Assembly: GCA_950295325.1 (NCBI GenBank)
Contig: OX485804.1
Location: 41,976,001 to 42,024,428, forward strand
Reading direction: 5' to 3'
Length of the DNA: 48,428 nucleotides
Source: Polytrichum commune
Taxonomy: Eukaryota > Streptophyta > Polytrichopsida > Polytrichales > Polytrichaceae
The notes under the pieces were generated by a model. The model saw only the letters and a program-made list of their open reading frames with translations. It made no database searches and was not told the DNA's origin. Below are positions 11,649 to 19,740 of this stretch, piece by piece (within the stretch, counting starts at the first letter, position 1; every line of letters starts with the position of its first letter). Position numbers and translations under genes: made by a program.

Positions 11649-11923
11649 TGGACAATGCAAGCTTTTGTGCTCCTTTCGAATTCTTTCCATTTGTTCACAT
11701 AAGTTGTTACAAATTCATTGACTTCTGCCAATGACGAAAATCCTGGCGGATTCAAGTAGTCAATGAATCCGCAGACGTTTAATAAACGCGACTGAGCCTC
11801 ACTTGGATAGAATTTTTTTCAATTTTCAATTTTTTTGAAGCATTGTCGGGCAACTCAACTTTCAATTTCGTTAAAAGTGTTGTGTAGTCGATGTTCGTTT
11901 TATCCCCCTCCATCTATGTTTGT
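11649..11923 (-). pseudogene. Decayed exon of unknown family
   Basis: The minus strand opens at ATG (about 11919) with MEGDKTNIDYTTLLTKLKVE and runs until a stop near 11787. One frame over, it continues as NVCGFIDYLNPPGFSSLAEV and YVNKWKEFERSTKACIVQ, ending at a consensus donor CAG|GTATGTG. The conserved splice site and low-complexity-free protein suggest a real ancestral exon with one frameshift. I do not recognise the family. It sits beside the helicase duplication, so it may be a captured gene fragment or a transposon gene. Confidence 0.45.
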
Positions 11924-11924
11924 G

Positions 11925-13485
11925 AATTATGAAACAAATGAAAATAAAGTAGAAATGTATAATAACAACACTTTGATATGTATATATTAGTTTTACTAAT
12001 ATTTTACATGATGCATTGGAATTCAAACAAATGTGCAAACGACTATTTATGCTGGAGTGCTTTGTTTATCTAAATTTAAATTAAAGATCTGGATTCTTAA
12101 AATATGAAAAATGTAAAATAAAACATAAGTATGAAAATATGAAATAAAATAAAACTATGAAAACTTAAAATACAAATGTAAAAAAATAAAAATTATTGAA
12201 ATAAAATCAAAATCTGAATACTATGGTATATGTTCACGATGTAAATCCAATTTATCACGATGTAAAATATGCATGCATATCCATTGAATGTGTTACTACC
12301 ACATTATATTCAATAACAAGGATTGATGCCATAAAAGTAGAACTCGTTTTCAAAAAGCAAACAAGGAATTATAGTTGCAAGTGTGCGTTGCCAACAAAAG
12401 TTAAACAATGTTATAAATATTTGGTGGAGATGTCAGTATTTGCTAACATAGGGAGACTGAGAATGACAATGAGATTGAAGTTGCAGACAATAGGCATACT
12501 GCCATTAGGGTTCACAGTTCGAGCATGCAACAAACAAAGGAACATGATATACTCATCAGTCAGGAAAAACAGAGTCAGGAGGTTGGAAATATATTCACAT
12601 AGGTCGGTGCTTTACTAGCATACAAAAACAAAAGGTTACTAAAAGCAAACACAAATCCAAGGTAGGAACTCTAAAAGTGGAAAATCTTACCATGGCCGCC
12701 TCAAAGGGCAACATTTCGGCAGAAGGCTCTAGGCCTCCTCCTCGAATACAATATTTAGTGCAATGATCCTTGTCATGTGTCTTTGTTTCCACACAGAAAC
12801 ACTATGGTCAATGTCTTTATGTTGCGCAATGTTTCTATGATGTTAGAGTTGTCCTTCAATACAACGGGCCTTTAGGTTGGGAGTTGGTTGTTTTGCATGC
12901 AACTTTTTTCATGTTCAATATAATCTTCAATGCATAATTTGAGTTAGTGTGGATGGTTAAATAAAGAACATTCTATATCGGTTCATTGGGGGCCACACTC
13001 TTTTTGGCTTGTGAGTTGCTTGCAATGGGAAAAAAATGGGTCTAGGGAGGGATTTAAGCAGGTAGGGGAAAGTGACTCTAAAAAATTTACGACGTGCAAT
13101 TTACTTTTTTTTTTAAATTAATTTTTTTTTTACCATGCCTAAATCCCTGATGGTGATTCTCGTTCACTAGAAACTATTAAAAATAAAATAAAAACGAAAA
13201 CTTGCAAAATCTTGGAGTCATAACAATTAATTTATGAAAAATCACACCTTGGCTTGAAAGCAACAAAACATGTGAAAAATCATGCTCAATCTCTATCATT
13301 TTAACATGAAAATTTTAAATTTCATTACCTTTCATGAATCGATGATGAAATAATTAATTTTTTTTCAAATGAGCCTTGTGAAATGATTTCATCCAAATAA
13401 ATAAATACTATGTCAATCCAATGATGAACTAGCCTTAATCTTACATTAAGCCAACTTGCCAAGCCAATCATGCATATCACCACAT
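11925..13485. other. Gene-free AT-rich stretch
   Basis: Poly-A/T-rich sequence with no credible gene. The 131-residue open frame at 12223-12618 has no family features and skewed composition. Confidence 0.55.
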
Positions 13486-13489
13486 TGAA

Positions 13490-14217
13490 TATTCAATATT
13501 TAGTGTCACCAATTCTATTTGTCTTGCTCACTGTAGATCACCTGTGTGGTATCACCAACACTAAATGTAAACCTAGCATTATTTGTCATTATCTCTACAA
13601 AAATTTGGGCATTATAGATGTATTTACAATTACTGTCACTTGCTAAGTGGTTTTCCGTCTAGATTTCAATCATCCATGACAATGTTTCTCTACATAATTG
13701 TTATGATGCAAAAATATACCCAAAGTTTGTTTCAATAATTCACATGAAATTCGTGCATTATGCCTCAGAAGAGGAAGCATGCAACCGCACATCAACAACC
13801 CCACGAAGCAGATAGGGTTTTGGGCAGCGGAAGAACAAAAATTTAGTTGGGATGATAATACTTGTACACTTATTCATAAGAAGTGTGGAGAGAGGGAATT
13901 ACTGTACACGAGTGTAACACCTCTCATCCATCCAACATAAAAAAATTGATCCCCTATAGGTTAGTTGTTGATTCATCTCAAGCGGACATGGAGTACAGTA
14001 AGTTAAGGTCTATAAAACGAATTCTAATGTCAAGTCAATTTATTTTTATTTTTTTAAAACGTGACCTCTGTACTGCATACTATTATCAAGGCTTTTTATG
14101 TTGGATGGATGAATGAGAGGCATGCTCGAATACGATAATTCCCTCTCTCCAAGAAGTGTCATTAGAAAAGTTAGCATGGCTAAAGTGCCTTATGACGCCA
14201 AATACGGTATTTATTTA
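13490..14217 (-). mobile_element. Hairpin-ended CACTAAAT MITE, split by a younger insertion
   Basis: It begins near ATATTTAGTGTCACCAATTC and ends near GTATTTATTTAGTGTAC. Its interior matches 35300-35660 in direct orientation and 8530-8893 in inverted orientation. The interior is interrupted at 13887-14150 by a Mutator-like MITE; removing that insertion and one copy of its 9-bp duplication restores the alignment with 8585-8640. Confidence 0.65.
13887..14150. mobile_element. Mutator-like MITE with 9-bp target duplication
   Basis: The 264-bp element is bounded by perfect direct repeats AAGAAGTGT (13878-13886 and 14151-14159). Its terminal inverted repeats are about 58 bp long: left GGAGAGAGGGAATTACTGTA, right (complement) GGAGAGAGGGAATTATCGTA, both continuing to CTCATCCATCCAACATAAAA after small gaps. 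A 9-bp duplication and long inverted ends are the hallmark of Mutator-like elements. It has no coding capacity. It is nested in an older MITE. Confidence 0.9.
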
Positions 14218-14427
14218 GTGTACATAATCTAAAGGGGCTTGAACAAGAGGAGAGGCTAAAATGAGCAAAAGAGTTGGTAGTTTTAGGCGCCCTCCCTACC
14301 TTAGTACTTTGGATGCTCTGAAATGAGTTCTAAAGCCATTCAAGGCTGCGGGTGTGGCTTCCCAAGGAGCTTAGGCACAGGGCGAAGACGAAGTCGAAGA
14401 CGAAGCGGCCACGAGCCGGCAGCAGCT

Positions 14428-16462
14428 ATGGCGGATCGCCGATCTTCCATCACCTACGTCACTGGGGCGCAGTTGGTCACCCTCCGCAATCCCAACTTAG
14501 CTGTCGTGGATGTCAGGTAATGCGAGCTAATGGACTCATGTATCATCATCGTCGTCTTTCATTAGTGTTCGCCAAATCAGTGATTTTCGAGCATAATCGG
14601 TCGAGGTCCTAGTGTTTTCCAAGACCAACCGGTTACATGTTGACATCTTTCGATTTAACTTTATTGGATTGAGGAATCTTCTGTGAAAGACTGTGTATGG
14701 ATCGGTGGTTTTTCCTGAAGTCTTGAATTTGAACCCGGTCATTTCTCAAACTCAACGGGTTCATCTGTAAGTAGCGGTCGGTGTCCCCGTTCATTGCGCC
14801 AAATCATGTTGTCTTCCTTGTTAGCTTTTCTGTAACCCAAGTTTTACCAAACCCCAGGCTTGGGTTTTATCACCCCAATTGCTGTTGCTTTTGTAGGCTG
14901 TATACCCTACTTGCCTACTGCACCCACAACAGGGGCCTGGTAGTCGAGAAATTCGGACAGTGAGTTTGTGGCCGCCTGTCACTTTGTCGAACGCACTATG
15001 TGTGTGTGTGTGTGTGTGTTTTTTTTTTTCTTCATGTTTTTTGAGTGGAGAACAATTTTCTTTTTAGAAAAAAAATCTTGTCGGTATCGAAGTGGTCAAT
15101 CTATCGGTTAATCAAGGTTTAGGGTTGAAGATCGTGGTGGATACTATGTGGCTGGGAAGGTGAAGGTGGTGGATTTGCGTCCCGGTACAGGCAAGATGTA
15201 GGAAAGTTGAACTGAATCAACTGAAAGTGAACTCCCAGAGGTTAGAAGTTCTCCTCGTTTCAGGGTTTCTTCATAGCCAAGGAAAGGGTTCACGGCCCTT
15301 GTTGGCTTGTTTCGTCGGTGCAAGAGTCTCAGGTTATACCGTGGTGTAAAATTCGGCCTTATCCAGAAATGGTGGCGAAAACGTGTGTTGTAGCGTACAG
15401 TAGAAGTCCATGTGTGTGGCGGGTGCTTACCGAGTTCACTGAAATTTATGTGGTACTGTTGCTGGTGTGCGATCCTACTCTCTGAATGCAATCTGAAGCA
15501 GGTGGGAATCTACGGAGTGTCGTCACAAGTGGATGAGCTCCTTGTTATTCCAGGACTTAAGTTTCACTACAATTGATTTTAAAGTCCGGGAAAGCAAAAG
15601 GTTATGGGACTAGAATTACATCAAGATGGTGTCAAAAAGGCCAATTTCCTAGAGTGCATTGGTCTCCATAAGATAGTACCTGATATAAAATTGATGGTCC
15701 AAGTGGAAGAATCGAGACTACTTCATTCTGGAATAGTGAAGGTATGGACACTCTAGCAGAGAGTGTGCTTCATTTTCAACCACGTTCTAAGAGCAAAAGT
15801 GGCATAATTTGTTATCTCTTTGGCCAGCAGCCAATTCCATTGGCGAGTCTATGTCTTGAGTGCGGTAAGCAACAATGGTTTTGCGTTAAGGTGGTATCAA
15901 TGGTTGCTTAAAGTATGCTTCACATTCATAGTTGAGAAAGTCCTTGACGTGAAGGAAGTCTAGTTCCAATGACCAGGCGCCTTCTCGAGTGTTGAGAGAT
16001 CTGACCAGGGTTTGTAATCTTGTCGTAGGGATGACGAGCGTGGTTATGATGGACACATAGCAGGCTCCATGCATTTTTGCAGCAGCGAGTTCGAAGAGAA
16101 GCTTCCAGAGCTGGTGGAGAAGATCAAGGGCAAGGATACTGTGGTTTTCCATTGTGCTAAGAGCCAGGTCAGTCTTTGCATTACTACGACCACGTTATAA
16201 GTACGTCCTATATTTGCTACAGTATATGTCATTGCATTGGTGTTGTTGGCAGTAATCTTATATGTATAGTGAAAGTCCTGGACAGGTTAGAGGTCCCACA
16301 TGCGCAAGAATGCTGACTGAGCATCTCAACAGCGCTGGGAACGAGGGTGTACTCGAAAAAGTTCCCAACATTGTAGTCCTTGAACGTGGATTTGACAATT
16401 GGGCTGCATCAGGACGCCCCGTCTGCTTTTGCCAGGGGCTCATCTGCACGCATTCTCCGTAG
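14428..16462 (+). CDS. ACR2: CDC25-like tyrosine phosphatase / arsenate reductase (ACR2 type), rhodanese domain
   Basis: Exons 14428-14516, 16029-16167 and 16286-16462 join in frame ([30 protein letters not shown]) to give 134 residues, close to plant relatives. The single rhodanese/CDC25 domain has the active-site loop HCAKSQVR (CX5R, Cys72 and Arg78), which carries the phosphatase or arsenate-reducing cysteine, and a C-terminal Cys-X-Cys-X4-Cys (123, 125, 130) matching the zinc site known in the Arabidopsis protein. Family members reduce arsenate to arsenite in the cytosol/nucleus and dephosphorylate CDK-type substrates in vitro; which matters in vivo is debated. The ATG at 14428 fits the family N-terminus; an in-frame ATG at 14323 would add 35 Arg-rich residues. 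The C-terminus is shorter than in some relatives. The symbol is by family resemblance. Confidence 0.9.
14517..16028 (+). other. Intron 1 of the CDC25/ACR2-like gene
   Basis: A 1.5-kb GT-AG intron with a TG dinucleotide run (15000-15020) followed by poly-T. A block at 14613-14665 (containing ACCGGTTACATGTT) recurs at about 19045-19085 beyond the gene. The antisense open frame at 15144-15491 has no family features. Confidence 0.7.
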
Positions 16463-16985
16463 CTTCATTGAGATTGTTTTAGTTTCTCAAGGACTTCATT
16501 GGTCCGATGTAAATTCGGTTCATTGGCTTACTACTCCAATCAGCAAGGAGGCACGAACTTGTTTCATCCAAACTGTTTCCTAGAGGTTTAGGATATTGAA
16601 GAATTCTGATAAACACAAAGTGTGCCTACTGCGTTCGTTGACTTGATTCGCGACGAAAAGGTGTAATGCATGATCACATCTCTGTTATTCCATTGAACCT
16701 GATGCTCAACACGAATGTTACCATGCCCCATAGCAAATTCTCTGGACCAGAGTGTAGTGTAATTCTCCCAATTCTGGAATTGAAGGACCAAAATTGTAGT
16801 TTCATTCAGTCCTTCCAAAACCACAGAATGTCTTGCCAACGGAACGTGCTTTGGAATGAACATAATCCTTTTCCAGCACAGCGTCTCCTTCTCAGGGTGA
16901 GCTTCTATTCATATTTTATAAATCTAAGATTAAAGTGTTCATATTGTCTATGAATGTACATATATATTCAGATATTTCTTGAAAC
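16463..16985. other. 3' flank between the ACR2-like gene and the snoRNA-like cluster
   Basis: The 3' UTR of the phosphatase gene should lie in the first few hundred bases. I see no further gene. Confidence 0.5.
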
Positions 16986-17010
16986 TCCTCCACATTTAAA
17001 GTTACAATTG

Positions 17011-17067
17011 ATAATCAGCTAGCCAAATCCATTAAGTTAACAAATATATTTTTTAATCATCAACCAG
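17011..17067 (-). repeat. Unit A, third copy (degenerate), of the snoRNA-like cluster
   Basis: On the minus strand it starts CTGGTTGATGATTAAAAA and ends GGCTAGCTGATTAT. The flanking arms CTGGTT/GGCTAG still pair through G-U, although four positions differ from copy 2 (CTGGCC/GGCCAG), which hints at past selection on the stem. The interior is diverged. Confidence 0.4.
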
Positions 17068-17200
17068 TAACATACGTATTCTGAAGTACATTTCCAACCT
17101 ACCCCAAAAAGTTCCTGCAACTTCCTCAAGCACAAGAACCGAAGTCCACAGTGAAGGGTATTGTTTTTATAACCTCAGCGGGCGGCGAAGACATGATTAA

Positions 17201-17286
17201 GGCCTCATCGATCTTGAGTGGTATTATGTATAATCAGCTGGCCAAAGCCATCAAGAGTAGCAAATACATTTTTAATCATCGGCCAG
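17201..17286 (-). ncRNA. Unit A, copy 2: candidate small stem RNA
   Basis: The minus strand has a 6-bp perfect stem CTGGCC...GGCCAG enclosing GATGATTA and a ~38-nt loop, then CTGATTATACA, then AAGATCGATGAGGCC. Copy 1 is at 17851-17938. GATGATT and CTGA look like C and D boxes, but they sit on the wrong sides of the stem for a standard C/D snoRNA. The class is unresolved. Confidence 0.35.
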
Positions 17287-17313
17287 TCTACAAAAACCAA
17301 TTATCATTGAATA

Positions 17314-17440
17314 TGTTGTGTCTGCTCATTTTGACGCTTGCAGTATGGTGATGGCATAAGGCAAGTAACACGAGACAGAGATCTGTCTAGCACATGCTTA
17401 GGGCCGTTTCATCCTCGAATATCAGAACTGCCCGGGGTGC
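17314..17440 (-). ncRNA. Probable H/ACA snoRNA, copy 2
   Basis: Two hairpins can be drawn on the minus strand. The 5' hairpin has GGGC/GCCC above a pocket and GCAC/GTGC below. The 3' hairpin has CTTGC/GCAAG with an inner TATG/CATA stem, a pocket, and a CTC/GAG base, followed by ACA at 17319-17317. The loop CCATCAC differs from copy 1 (CTAACTC) while the stems are kept. The H box (AGACAGAT region) is imperfect here. Its rRNA or snRNA target was not identified. Confidence 0.5.
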
Positions 17441-17519
17441 ATCATGCATCAGATTAACGTAACCTACCTGGAGACGATTTAGCATCCAATATACAACCGA
17501 GGACAACCCGGTCTGGGAA

Positions 17520-17656
17520 AGATGTATCTGCTCATTTTGACGCTTGCAATATGGAGTTAGCATAAGGCAAGTAACACGAGACATAAATTCTATCTAGCAC
17601 ATGCTTAGGGCCGTTTCATCCTGGTGAATCAGAACTGCCCGGGGTAGGCATTGTGC
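17520..17656 (-). ncRNA. Probable H/ACA snoRNA, copy 1
   Basis: The candidate is 137 nt, a normal H/ACA length. Minus-strand order: GCAC lower stem, pocket, GGGC/GCCC upper stem, TAAGCAT, GTGC, then the H box ATAGAA 14 nt after the upper stem. The second hairpin is CTC, pocket, ACTTGC...GCAAG-C-GT, pocket, GAG, then ACA 14 nt after the upper stem. The 14-nt spacing to both boxes is the rule for pseudouridylation guides. The same stems recur in copy 2. Class assignment is by structure; the target is unknown. Confidence 0.5.
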
Positions 17657-17689
17657 ATCCATTACTGACAAATAAACACATCCGGAAAA

Positions 17690-17822
17690 CTCTCGTAAAG
17701 GGCAGGAGTTGCCTCAGAGAGAAGATAAGTTGCTTCCTCATCGTCCTCGAAAGGACTTTGGCAGCACATGTTGATACATTTGTTTTCCTCACAGGCGCTC
17801 AACTCCCTTCACAAAAGCGCGT
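17690..17822 (-). other. Spacer segment of the cluster with a GTCCT-TTCG-AGGAC hairpin
   Basis: Between the first unit A and the first H/ACA-like unit. It holds a tight hairpin (GTCCT/AGGAC with a TTCG loop). A short open frame also reads EDDEEATYLLSEATPALYES before a stop. Neither has a repeat copy in the cluster, so function is uncertain. Confidence 0.25.
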
Positions 17823-17850
17823 ACCTAATCTACTGACACAAAAACAAGTA

Positions 17851-17938
17851 GGCCTCATCGATCTTGGATGGTATTGTGTGTAATCAGCTGGCATAAATGC
17901 CATCAAGAGTAGCAAATACATTTTTAATCATAGGCCAA
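17851..17938 (-). ncRNA. Unit A, copy 1: candidate small stem RNA
   Basis: Homologous to 17201-17286, with the same ordered blocks (ATGATTAAAAATGTATTTGC, CTTGATGGC, CAGCTGATTA, AAGATCGATGAGGCCT). The flanking stem is TGGC/GCCA. It is first in transcriptional order from the promoter at about 18.2 kb. Confidence 0.35.
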
Positions 17939-18150
17939 TGACGACTCCAACTCAGAAAGACAACACTACAAAACCCTAAATGACAAAAGCTCGTACGCGA
18001 AAAATCCCAACACATAGCAGCGACACGGAATAACTATATCATACGGAGCTATAGAACAAGATCACAACATGGACATCCACAGATTTGACACAGATGCAAG
18101 CTAGGCTGCGGAGGGCAATCCTCGAGGGAGAACAATAGAGAAGAAGGAGA

Positions 18151-18288
18151 CTAGGGTTTCTGAGAACCAGAGGGAGAGGATGGGTTATATATACAATATA
18201 CGATTTCCGGTGTGGATTCTGGGCCGTTGGATTAAAAAGATCGACGGTAAAAGGGGCAACAGTTGGAGCTGCCACTCTGAAACCCTAA
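18151..18288 (-). promoter_or_regulatory. Telo-box / site II / TATA promoter, minus strand
   Basis: Reading toward lower coordinates there are a telo-box (AAACCCTAA as seen on plus, 18279-18287), a site II element (TGGGCC on plus, 18220-18225), a TATA box TATATATAA (18193-18185), then a pyrimidine-rich start region with a second telo-box AAACCCTAG (18159-18151). This combination drives ribosomal-protein and snoRNA genes in plants. No translated gene follows it, which supports a snoRNA host transcript. Confidence 0.6.
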
Positions 18289-18299
18289 TAAAATAAGTC

Positions 18300-18715
18300 T
18301 TACATGGGCGCTTAACTCATGGTAGACAGACCCATTACCATCACCACCCCAAATCTTAATGTAAAGAGTAGCCTAAGGCCGTGAAGCTTCACACATGTTG
18401 CCGTCACATTGGGTGTGATGGAAAAAGTAAGTTAAAAGGGCCTTGATTGTATTCAAGTTTTTGTTTCCTAGTTATTGGAAATAGGCCGACTTATGTTGTG
18501 AATATGGGTTGGAAGGTAATCTTGTATTTGAAAATTTTATTCAAAACTTGGAAAGAAATTATGATGTTTTTGTTAAACATTGTGATATCTACACCTATGA
18601 AAAATAATTCCAATATCACACTTATACTACAATTATGTGAAACTACTTATAATTAGCGGAAATGGGTCTATTGTACTAGTTTCATAGCGCAAAGAAATTT
18701 AGTATCACGTTCACT
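18300..18715. other. Gene-free stretch upstream of the cluster promoter
   Basis: AT-rich sequence with no credible coding frame or repeat structure that I can support. Confidence 0.5.
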
Positions 18716-18990
18716 AGTTTTCAGACCTTGTACAGCCGCTAGCCCACGGACTTTTTGGGCTAGCGGCTAACCTAATAGCTAACAGTTATGGCTGAAAACG
18801 GTTCTAAAAAAAATGGGCTAGCCCAGCTATGGCTAGATCGCGGCTTGAAAAATTATGGGCTAGCCTAGCTATGGCTAGATCGAGGCCTCAAATAATATGG
18901 GCTAGCCCAGCTAGTTATTAGCTAGCTAAAGATAAGTCATGTAACTCAATTGGCTCAAGCTAAGGCCCAGCCATGTCATCCCTACCACTA
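18716..18990. mobile_element. hAT-type subterminal repeat block 1
   Basis: It contains a perfect 12-bp inverted repeat AGCCGCTAGCCC/GGGCTAGCGGCT (18734-18745, 18757-18768), an AAACGG hexamer, and three copies of a ~45-bp unit ATGGGCTAGCC(C/T)AGCTATGGCTAGATCG. It ends GGCCCAGCCATGTCATCCCTA, the complement of a TAGGGATGACATGG end resembling hAT termini. The left end is not resolved. Confidence 0.55.
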
Positions 18991-19044
18991 CCACAAAAAA
19001 TTTAGGGTTGAGATCATCTGTCCATATCCAAATGCTTCCAAGTG

Positions 19045-19085
19045 CAACCGGTTACATGTTTACATCTTTTGATATGTCTTTACTC
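19045..19085 (+). repeat. Copy of a block from intron 1 of the ACR2-like gene
   Basis: About 40 bases matching 14613-14665, centred on CAACCGGTTACATGTT and ACATCTTT. Too short to tell gene-fragment capture from shared repeat content. Confidence 0.45.
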
Positions 19086-19220
19086 AAAGTGGGCTATATT
19101 TTCTACATTCCTCTAAAAAGATGGGTCAGGTGGGCTAGAATGTGACTTTGGCAGTCTAAATGATATTATTACTCCAAAGAGATCATCGCTTGGGGGAGGA
19201 TTAATTTTGCAGAGGCATCA

Positions 19221-19412
19221 ATGATGTTGAAGTTGAACAAACATCTAATGCCATACGATCCTGAAAAGTTGATCTTGTTGGATAATTCTGATTGGAAGAA
19301 TCACATTCCCAAACGCCCTATTTTCGATGAAGAGTTGCTGATAGAGGATGATGACAATTTGTTGGTAGAGAATGATGAGCAACATGTTTTAGATATTGAT
19401 GACGATGAGTGA
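19221..19412 (+). pseudogene. Acidic C-terminal open frame between hAT-type repeat blocks
   Basis: 63 residues ending in a strongly acidic tail (EDDDNLLVENDEQHVLDIDD). It lies between two blocks of subterminal repeats, so it may be the last part of a transposase gene, but the hAT dimerisation motif itself is not visible. The call rests on context and is weak. Confidence 0.25.
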
Positions 19413-19495
19413 TTTTGACTGATATGAAATATAATTGTATTGATGAGACAATGTCTCCTTGAATTCATTATATGAGCTACATGAATTAATTTATT

Positions 19496-19725
19496 AGGTC
19501 AGCTAGTCCAGCTATATGGCTAAAAACGGTACCCGAAAAAATGGGCTAGCCCAGCTATGGCTAGATCGAGGCCTTAGAAAATATGGGCTAGCCTAGCTAT
19601 GGCTAGATTGAGGCCTCAAAAAATATGGGCTAGCCTAGCTATGGCAAGATTAAGGCCTCAAAAATATGGGCTAGCCCAGCTAGCTAATGGGCTATAAAAG
19701 GTGTGCTAGTTTTCCACACGCACTA
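19496..19725. mobile_element. hAT-type subterminal repeat block 2
   Basis: Starts near CAGCTAGTCCAGCTATATGG with AAACGG, then three copies of ATGGGCTAGCC(C/T)AGCTATGGC(T/A)AGAT..AGGCCT, ending GGGCTAGCCCAGCTAGC. It is the second half of a probable hAT element, or a second non-autonomous copy. Confidence 0.55.
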
Positions 19726-19740
19726 TTAGCCAACCTTCAC

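Noticed and set aside
12223-12618. 131-residue open frame
   Set aside because: No motif, no splice or promoter context, AT-rich repeat setting.
15144-15491. 115-residue antisense frame in intron 1 of the ACR2-like gene
   Set aside because: No family features; lies within an intron supported by both flanking exons.
17201-17286. Standard C/D box snoRNA reading of unit A
   Set aside because: The box-like motifs are on the wrong sides of the stem, and the sequence just upstream of the CTGA is not conserved in copy 3.
17690-17822. Protein gene reading EDDEEATYLLSEATPALYES
   Set aside because: Stops on both sides, no matching exon, and it lies in a probable non-coding transcript.
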